Shown here in pieces: positions 57,401 to 64,000 of a DNA stretch of 64,000 bases (positions are counted from its first letter, which is position 1; the number at the start of each line of letters is the position of its first letter). The notes beneath the pieces are model-generated. The model did not search any database and was not told the origin of the DNA. It saw only the letters and a program-made list of their open reading frames with translations. The position numbers were made by a program, and so were the translations under genes. The DNA is taken from NCBI RefSeq assembly GCF_932526225.1, contig NC_064034.1, forward strand, positions 7,364,001-7,428,000, given 5' to 3'. The stretch is from Nematostella vectensis (taxonomy: Eukaryota; Cnidaria; Anthozoa; Actiniaria; Edwardsiidae).

Positions 57401-60400
57401 TATTTACGTATTCACATTTTTTTATTTACAGATTGATACCCATATTTTCTTATAAAAATTTATTATTAGTTATGTTTATGATATAACATTTGTCTGTTAA
57501 TTTGTATTACTTTTGTTTTTTTTATCTATTTTGCTTGTTTGTTTGTTTGTTTATTTATTTATTAAGGCTGCTTTTGTCCCCATATGATCTCCCTTGATTG
57601 CCCACGATCGCAGCTTATTTTACTGTGCGATCACAACCAATCCAATTAATGCAAAGTGGTTTCCATATGATCAAAAATTGTTGCACGGAATCACTGTCAA
57701 TCACAAACCAGCCTTTATTATCAATATCAATATCATTATTATTATTATTATCATTAGTTGTTTGCAAGCAGCATTTCTTTGGGACTCTCTATTTCATTTG
57801 TGACAATATAAATGAATAATTATAATAAAAATGGTAAAAATGATAATGATAATAATGACAATGCTTGCCCTTTTCCTTAGGGTGTTTAAGTGTTATACTT
57901 TAAGACCTTTTCATAGGTCTACATACTATCCTCTTGCGTGTTTTATGCTGTTTGTGGACAAAAAATAAATTGGTTTGCGAACTGAATATCATTTGAACAT
58001 TTAATAATAATAATAAACTATGTGAAACAAAGAACAACTAGGTCTAGAAAATTCCAAGAAAAACCCTGTAACTAGACCCTGATTTGCTGTCTCTAAGGGG
58101 TTCAAATTTCTGTTGACCACACCCATTCTGCTATCCTATACCTAGCCAGGGGGGTCATGTAGAAGCTATCAGAAGATTTCACCTGATTGGATTGATGCAC
58201 CACAGACAAAACAATAGAACAGGAATACAATAGAACAATGAGGTAATCCAGCCAATCCTGTTAGGCCTTACGGGCGGACTTCTACACCTCTCAACCAGGG
58301 AGCTAGCAGGCAGAGCTGGCCTAAAAAAGTGGGGGGCTCAAGGCAAATTCAGAGACAATAACAGGACTGTGTGACTTTTCTAGACTTATAAAATGGTAAA
58401 AATTGATGGAATGTTATGGAAATAGCTTTCTTATACATATATTTACCTGTTTTGATACCATGCACTGATCTGAAAAAGGAGGGTTGATGGCCCCCCTTGT
58501 GAAAACTCGTATGAAAAATGCCTCAATACTTCTGGAATGCTCCGCCCCTAAGTGATGGTTTATGTACAAGTTAGGATGGAAATACAATGGTGTTAATTCT
58601 GGTGTTGTGTAGGTTGTTGTAGTGGAAGGGGAAGGCTAAGTGGATGAGGATGCTAGATGTGGCATACAGTACAATAAAGGAGGGGCTCTGTTTCTAGTGT
58701 GCTGGTGATATGGCACAAGGGCTGTTCCTAAAGGAATTTGTCATAAGTGAGAAAACGTGTTTAGCTGGCTCTTAACATGGAGAAATTAACCAGCAGTTGG
58801 TGCTTAGGGAACCTAAGGAACCCTTAGGTGAGGAACTATGGAGCAGAGGAGCTTTATGCCAGGAGGGGTATGCAGCGGCTTAGCCAGGATTTTAAACAGA
58901 AAGGGGGACCAAAGGCCCTTTCAAGGCATTTTCTCTTGTATTTTAGATAATGTCCTTATACATTTACTGCATTTTTGGCTCCTAAAGGGGGGGAGGCCCC
59001 CCTTGGCCAACCCCCTGGCTACGCCCCTGGTATGCCAGGTGTTATCTCCTGCAAATCACCCCATTAAATCCATTTCAACTAAAATACCTATATACAACCA
59101 TTCTTCCAGACCAAGTTCATATTTAGTTTATCTCTAAGATTCTTTATGATAAGGTTTACTAATCATAGTGACATATGAATAATAATAAAAAAAAAAAACA
59201 ATCAGAGATGATTAATTCAACATATCTAATTTTTTACTTATAGAGTGGTAGTGATGGCTATCGTCCAGAAATTGGTGGATAAAGCAGTCTTAGTAATCCA
59301 TAGCCAAAGATTAGCGCCAGAAAATATTTTAACTTAGTTCTTACCTGTGTGGCTTGGCGATCGATGGCGAAAATGGCTAAGTGTTGAATTCCAGGCTTTG
59401 TTCATTATGTGCCGAGCATTCGCATGTTGCCTTTTGCAATTTTTTTCAATATCAAAGCCATCGCTTGATGGTTCTAAATAACAGTTGGAGGTTTTGGAAG
59501 TCAGAACTTTTCATTTTGACTTAAAATGGAGAAAAAGAAAAAAGGGCAGAGCATCTAGTTTTTGCTCCCCGTACACAGCTTTTATATGGCGAAAACGACT
59601 AAGTGTGGAACTCCACGCTTTGTTCATACCGTGCCAACCATTTGCGGGCCGCTCGTTTCATAGCTTTTCAGGCTAAAATTCATCGCTTGGCTGTTCTAAA
59701 TAATCGTGGAAGTGTTTCAAAGCCAGAAACTTGTTATTTGGGCTAAAAATCGAGAAAATGGGAGACAGCCGTGCAGCTAGTTTTTTTTCCTGCTTTACCG
59801 GAAGATGTGCAAGTAGACACTGCGTAACTTATGCCTTTTTCCAGGAACCAGCCCCCAGAGCATTACATGTTATACCTGTTAAAACACTAGGGGTTGGAAC
59901 ACATGGATTCTAAATGTAAAAACCTTATTAAATTTGTGATACTTAGGTGTACAGCTTTTTTACACAGCTACTGTGCTGTGTAAAGTCAATATTTTTTGTA
60001 AGGCCATCCTATTTTATATTGTTTGTTTCATCGACTTGCAAAAACCATGGGATTTACCAAAAATATTAAATTCAACTTATTTGATTCCTCAACAAGTCAA
60101 AGTCCTGCTAGCAAGAGCAGAATTTTTTTCTCACTATTTGATACCTGTGTTAATATATCATACCTGTCAACACTAGGAGGGAGTCTCAAGATTTTGGACC
60201 CCTTCTCCTGCGTTCTGCACCAGATCTTCCGCTTTTTAGCAAATTTTATAGCTCCTAAAATTACTCTATTAGAGATTGACATTTTGCCTATTTTCTATTA
60301 AAACATTTAAAACAATAATTCTATTGCACAGGGGAATTTAACTAGCGCCCTCGTAAGATGATAAGTGAATTTGTGCACAAGAGCCTCCTGTACGGCAAAC

Positions 60401-62825
60401 TCCTGTGAGGCCTACCCCTTCTCCCCTAAAGAGAATATACCCCTCCCTTCTCCTAAAAAAATATCAAGCCTTGAGATTTTCTGGGGTTGATAGGTATGAA
60501 TGTACTTTATACTATACAGTAATTAAAAGTTCTCTTAACTAAAACATTGCTGACAATGTCACACTTTAGTAAATCATAGGGAATAAACAGTGGGCTAAAC
60601 CATAGTTAGTGAGGGTACTGCTTAGAGAGAGACAAAGAGACATGTTATTGTTCTCTTAGATCCGAGTTATCTGCCAATGATGGTGCACAAGTCAAGAGTA
60701 CAGTACCAGAGATTATATGGAGTAAATGAAGAGTCAATGTTATTTGCATCAATACGATCTTTAGCAAATTCTCCAGTACTGATGCAGAATCTTACAAACG
60801 CTACTATACTTGCGGTAAAATACCACTGAGTTTGTTTGACAGAGCTCTACTCACTTTAGAATTTTAGCGCCGCTAAGCAATTTAAAAAATATACATGGCT
60901 GTATAAAACTAACTTTCTAGGGCTGTTGAGCTCTGGATATAATGGTGATAAAACATGTGCAGTGATAAAGACAATTACTAAAAGAAAGTGAATAATAGAA
61001 AAGTTTCAAATGAATTAATAAGCAATTTGTGTCTGAATATGTGTATTCATAAATTTTGTCCATATGTTTTATTATACTGTATGCTTGGTTTGTGCATCTT
61101 CGTGATCATGTGATAGGTTGGTTCAACATCAGAGAGCGCCTATTGTTTTATGTGATTTGAAGTTCGCAGGGTTTTCTAACCATCCCCCTCTACTAACTAT
61201 GGCTAAACTTACCTGCTTACAACGTTGTAACACTTTGTCTGCATCCTTTTCATTTAAATGAGATTTCAAAAGTTTATGCAGCTGATTCCAGAAATTGGAG
61301 CCAGCATAATTTTTCTGAGAAGATCCAGGCTGAGAAGACAGCTTTTTTATAGACAGATACAACTTGCTTCCATCTCCAATCAAATACTCATCCAAAGAGC
61401 AGTCATCTAGGAAATGTGAATAAAATGAATGTCACATAGTTTTCAGTTCATAATATCTCATACTACATTACATGAAAGTTATTATAATAATGCCTCAATA
61501 TTGTTTTATTTTATTCTTGGTAGATTTTAAGTGTAGTCTTTATGGTCACACATGAGTCTCGGACTGACTAAGGTGCCTTCCTACGCCTTCACCTTAACAT
61601 GTATCTGTGCTCTCAAATTCCAGCATTTCAACATTATTATTTTTGAGAAGCTTAAATTTTAAGCTTTTCAAAGATAATAATGGTGGTCCCAGTAGTGTTT
61701 TATTAACATGCTACACTGAAAAGGGCAACTTGCTGGTAAAATGGTGTCCTTAGCTTTTTTTTCCATTTGAAAGTCTATGATTTCCAGCAGGTAGCAAACA
61801 ACATGATGGGATACCTGTGCCATACTGTATATTTGATAGAAAAGTGTTTACCTGCCAGCGTTTTGCCTTTGTATACAAGTCTTTGCCTTTCAACTTGCAC
61901 ATCAAGCTCTTGTGCCACAAGTGTTTTCACTGCCAGAATAGGCTCTGTCTCCGATACCTCAAGGAAAAATGTAAATTTGTTTTATTAGAGTTGAACCTGA
62001 CATCACAGAAAAACCTTGTGCTGAATCACTTTGAAGAGATACTAAAAAAGCCACCATTTTACATAAAGGTCAATGGTTCTTGTATTCTAGACTGATTTCC
62101 CTATTCAAAACCCTGAAATGCACACTTTTGGCTTTTCCAGTTATTTTTTTATTGGCCATCCTTGCCCATTACTTATGAACCCTGGGACGAAATCTACAAA
62201 TTCCAATTAGCACTTTAAAAGTCACATCAAAATTCACAATTACTCACTAAGACCTTTTTTGGTGAGCTCATTGATAACATTTTACTGTCATGTCATGGAC
62301 CCTTGATCCAGCAATATATAACAAAATCCATATATAACAATAATAATTTCTGGTGTGGCCAACAGTAAAATATGTGGGAAATTATCTCAATTTCACAATG
62401 TCCTTTTTATGAGTTATCATTACTTTAAATCGAGGTTCCACTACTTATAACTTACTACAATACAATAATACATAAAATATAGCAATGAGTTAAAACATTA
62501 CTAAATATACATTTTGTGGCCCAGGAAAAACTTATGAAATTGTGAGTATGAGTTCTCTGTTGACCATGGTTTACAGAACAAAAGATAGAAGACAGAGGGT
62601 GCCTAGCCTACGGATTTGTATGACTCTTTTGGCCCATTGCCTGATTTAGGAATCATCAATTTTATCTTAACTTAAGCTTATACCTTTACTAGCTTTGCTA
62701 GATCTATCAGGAAACTAGAATAGATCTACCAGGAAACTAGAATATAAATATCTAAAGAATGGAAAATACTGTCATACCTCTAATTCAGCTTCCTTTCCGT
62801 TGAGAATTTTTACGATAACTTTCAT
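48439..62825 (-). CDS. UBL4A: UBL4 (Get5/GDX) homologue, ubiquitin-like protein of the tail-anchored pathway (4 exons, 145 aa)
   Basis: Exons in order: 62825-62778, 61957-61852, 61406-61213, 48528-48439. All GT/AG, phases agree, 145 aa. Residues 1-~75 form a ubiquitin-like domain ('[16 protein letters not shown]', '[13 protein letters not shown]', '[10 protein letters not shown]'). Residues ~90-140 match the C-terminal helical region of UBL4A that contacts BAG6, with '[16 protein letters not shown]' equivalent to the SRLTLDDIER stretch of the human protein. UBL4A joins GET4/TRC35 and BAG6 in cytosolic targeting and quality control of tail-anchored membrane proteins. Human UBL4A is 157 aa; this copy is shorter at the very C-terminus, where the last codons are shared with a minisatellite unit. 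Intron 3 is 12.7 kb and hosts a Harbinger element with further insertions. Confidence 0.93.
48872..50243 (+). pseudogene. Broken Harbinger (HARBI1-type) transposase
   Basis: Recognisable segments in order: '[16 protein letters not shown]', '[17 protein letters not shown]', '[15 protein letters not shown]', '[15 protein letters not shown]' (first catalytic Asp), '[16 protein letters not shown]', '[10 protein letters not shown]'-like remnants (second Asp), '[20 protein letters not shown]' near the third acidic residue, and 'CAVLHNIA'. They are scattered over several frames with stops, so it cannot give an active enzyme. Confidence 0.88.
51290..53606 (+). mobile_element. Internally deleted non-LTR retrotransposon (APE-type, RTE-like)
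   Basis: Untranslated-like 5' region (51290-51510). The main open frame, from 51517, encodes an AP endonuclease ('[20 protein letters not shown]', '[11 protein letters not shown]', '[11 protein letters not shown]'). Frame breaks follow at ~52230 and 52630. The N-terminal edge of reverse transcriptase appears ('[20 protein letters not shown]'), then a jump at ~53205 to the C-terminal tail ('[10 protein letters not shown]', '[14 protein letters not shown]'). The catalytic core with the YxDD motif is missing. The 3' end is a (GAGT)n tail, as in RTE-like elements. It is a dead copy sitting inside the Harbinger. Confidence 0.85.
54790..56153 (-). pseudogene. Harbinger SANT/Myb-like partner gene (2 exons, one frame break)
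   Basis: Exon 56153-55737 and exon 55010-54790, joined through a GT/AG intron. The conserved core includes '[13 protein letters not shown]', '[20 protein letters not shown]', '[15 protein letters not shown]' and '[12 protein letters not shown]', typical of the Myb/SANT-like DNA-binding protein that accompanies Harbinger transposases and helps nuclear import and binding. A frameshift near 56075 separates the ATG (56153) from the core, so it is likely inactive. It is oriented opposite to the transposase, as usual in the family. Confidence 0.82.
57249..57383. mobile_element. MITE, 5-bp TSD ATCTA
   Basis: Termini CAGGGCTTTAGCAAG and inverted GCTGCGGCCCTG, flanked by ATCTA on both sides. The core matches the 9234-9401 family in inverted orientation. 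Confidence 0.82.
58873..59029. mobile_element. MITE, 5-bp TSD GTATG
   Basis: Termini CAGCGGCTTAGCCAGG and CCTGGCTACGCCCCTG, flanked by GTATG on both sides. The interior is homologous to 16824-16982 in inverted orientation. Confidence 0.85.
59859..61212. other. UBL4 intron 3 remainder: nothing recognised
   Basis: AT-rich intronic DNA between the right end of the Harbinger and UBL4 exon 3. No coding motif or repeat array was seen. Confidence 0.6.
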
Positions 62826-63495
62826 TTTGCAGCTAGAGTGTTAATTTGGGTGAGTGTAAATATACTATTGTATATTTCTGTATCTCTGTATTACCTGAGC
62901 GACCGAGCAAAGAAAAGGCCTGGCTACTAAGCGGAGGAGGTCTGGGAGCAAAAAAAGCGAGGTCGCGAGTCGGAACAACTGAAAGTGAATTATAAAGTCA
63001 TGACTCCAGCAACATTCCCCTTCTATTTTGCCGCCGCCTTTTTTCTTTGGAGGGTTAAATATAAAAGAGAAAATCTGCCTCTCCGATTTCTAAGTTAAAA
63101 TCAAATACCCAGGATCTACTAAGTTTTTTCGAAAAAGTGTGTTCTTAAAGTGCATCTGAAGAAATAAAACCGATATCCTTCAAAACGGCTCAATCATCGA
63201 TATCTAATATCTCCTATGCTAGAAGAATCTTCATTACCAAAAATCCCCGATTTCCCATGTTCCCCGATTTTTTTTACAGCCCTTTGAATATACCAGTCTG
63301 TAAAACACCTTTGTCGCTGACCGACAAACGTATTGCGGGCGCGTGGCGCGAAAATCAAACTTGTCAGCTCGCGCACAGTCTGCATCTTTATTCGCTTAAA
63401 TGAGCGCTTCTCCCTGTAAAACAACAAACTGCCGAGTGAGAAAGCGATGCCAGTGACATCGAGACAGAGAAAGCGGCTCAACAACAATACAGCAA
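62826..63495. other. UBL4 upstream region, no gene recognised
   Basis: Expected to contain the UBL4 5'UTR and promoter on the - strand. I see no confident TATA box. Frames here have no recognised family. Confidence 0.4.
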
Positions 63496-63579
63496 TGTGA
63501 ACTTTAGAAGCACACTAGCATACACACATTGGCACCAGTCGGGACGCTAGCACAGTCTATTACCCGTGCAGTTCGGCAA

Positions 63580-63623
63580 CCATGGACAGCTGTTTCGTCC
63601 TTATTAGGACTCGTCAGCATGGC
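63580..63623 (-). ncRNA. Type I hammerhead self-cleaving ribozyme (complete core)
   Basis: Read on the - strand: stem I 5' strand CCAUG, core CUGACGA, stem II GUCC and GGAC closed by UAAUAA, core GAAA, short stem III CAG/CUG, then GUC with cleavage expected after the C, and stem I 3' strand CAUGG. All invariant positions of the hammerhead core are present. The very short stem III is typical of retroelement hammerheads (Penelope-like elements, retrozymes, schistosome SINEs), which often work as dimers. Confidence 0.88.
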
Positions 63624-63780
63624 ATAGCCGGTTTGCCTCAGTTAAACTTCATCGGCAAAATAAACTGCAGGGCGACTTCGACTCGAACGAAGTGCTTTAA
63701 ACCACAGCTTAGATCCATGTGGGATCTAGAGCTGCGACCGGGCTAGCGTGATGCCAATTGTGCGGATCACGCATGCGACC

Positions 63781-63818
63781 TTTGCTAGTCCTAATAAGGA
63801 CGAAACAGCTGTCCTTGG
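63781..63818 (+). pseudogene. Core-deleted second hammerhead copy
   Basis: On the + strand the stem II hairpin, GAAA core, CAG/CUG stem III and GUC are kept, but the segment corresponding to CUGACGA has shrunk to CUA. The essential core is therefore lost and self-cleavage is not expected. Confidence 0.8.
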
Positions 63819-64000
63819 TTGCCGAACTGCACGGGTAATAGACTGTGCTAGCGTCCCGTCTTGGCCCGACTGGTGCCAATGTGTGTATGCTAGTGTGCTT
63901 CTAAAGTTAACAATACAGCAACGTATTTTTGCCATACCAAGACGAGGCATTTGCGGACAAATGAAACATGGTTGTCGAGTCATCGAAAAATGCAGGAAGC

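Larger units (their letters stand above)
56365..59824. mobile_element. Long-TIR (~500-bp) non-coding element sharing termini with the 6.6-kb element
   Basis: Left arm about 56365-56910 and right arm about 59240-59824 are inverted copies over more than 500 bp. The outer ~220 bp match the TIRs at 33812 and 40404. No transposase or virus-like gene lies between; the centre holds two MITEs and AT-rich DNA. It sits about 30 bp inside the right end of the Harbinger. The left terminus is eroded (TTTTTGTCTATTTGC instead of CGCTGTGTCTACTTGC) and no clean TSD is visible. Confidence 0.75.
48666..59855 (+). mobile_element. Harbinger (PIF) DNA transposon with nested insertions, 11.2 kb
   Basis: Termini GGGGCYGGTTCCTGGAAA and inverse, flanked by CAG on both sides (48663-48665, 59856-59858; one G is ambiguous). 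The inner TIRs share GCATAATTTT(T)ATACC and TTCTAGGCATAG-like motifs over about 170 bp. It encodes the two Harbinger proteins: a transposase (+ strand, broken) and a SANT/Myb-like protein (- strand, one frame break). It is interrupted by a non-LTR element and, inside its right TIR, by the long-TIR element 56365-59824. It is inactive. Confidence 0.85.
63496..63908. mobile_element. 413-bp retroelement insertion made of two inverted hammerhead units, 13-bp TSD
   Basis: The 13-bp direct repeat AACAATACAGCAA flanks it (63483-63495 and 63909-63921). Two arms of ~130 bp, each containing GCAGTTCGGCAACC, the ribozyme region and GGCACCAGTCGGGACGCTAG-like sequence, are inverted around a ~160-bp centre. 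The arrangement fits an inverted terminal unit of a Penelope-like element or retrozyme. No reverse transcriptase is present. Confidence 0.8.

Overview
The window is nuclear DNA of an intron-rich invertebrate animal. The genes and the transposon mix (Harbinger with a SANT/Myb partner gene, an IS3EU-like element, many short MITEs, a hammerhead-ribozyme retroelement, a polymerase-bearing virus-like island) fit a cnidarian, most likely an anthozoan such as a sea anemone. The species cannot be fixed from sequence alone.

Four host genes can be assembled exon by exon, with splice phases that agree at every junction. (1) 1872-14306, + strand: the 3' part (16 exons, 1337 aa) of a large modular protein ending in a ricin-B-like lectin domain and a fucolectin/FTP (F5/8-type) lectin domain. 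(2) 18186-32639, - strand: a complete 8-exon, 297-aa NF-YB, the histone-fold subunit of the CCAAT-binding factor. (3) 42419-43758, - strand: a complete 2-exon secreted cystine-knot-like preproprotein with a furin-type site. (4) 48439-62825, - strand: a complete 4-exon, 145-aa UBL4 (Get5/GDX) homologue. Genes 1 and 2 converge on a 3.9-kb intergenic region full of transposon pieces.

Mobile DNA fills introns and gaps. NF-YB intron 6 holds three layers: a 26/29-bp satellite, a TA-flanked transposon inserted in the satellite (19802-24361), and an intact IS3EU-like transposon inserted in that (21179-23893), whose 393-aa integrase-type transposase is uninterrupted. UBL4 intron 3 holds an 11-kb Harbinger (48666-59855), itself interrupted by a non-LTR retrotransposon and by a long-TIR element (about 56365-59824). 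Between NF-YB and the cystine-knot gene lies a 6.6-kb element (33812-40404) with a perfect 9-bp target duplication and ~220-bp TIRs of the same family. It encloses a gene-dense, GC-rich, partly decayed virus-like/Polinton-like gene block. At 63496-63908 a 413-bp insertion consists of two inverted copies of a hammerhead-ribozyme unit; one ribozyme has an intact core and the other has lost it.

The most striking pattern is that tandem repeats here repeatedly start at exon edges of the host genes. Examples are the donor of the FTP exon (48-bp unit, ~27 copies), the acceptor of a lectin-gene exon (~100-bp unit), the acceptors of NF-YB exons 2 and 7, the start-codon region of the cystine-knot gene (57-bp unit), and the stop-codon end of UBL4 (44-bp unit). 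These arrays multiply splice-site-like and coding fragments next to working junctions.
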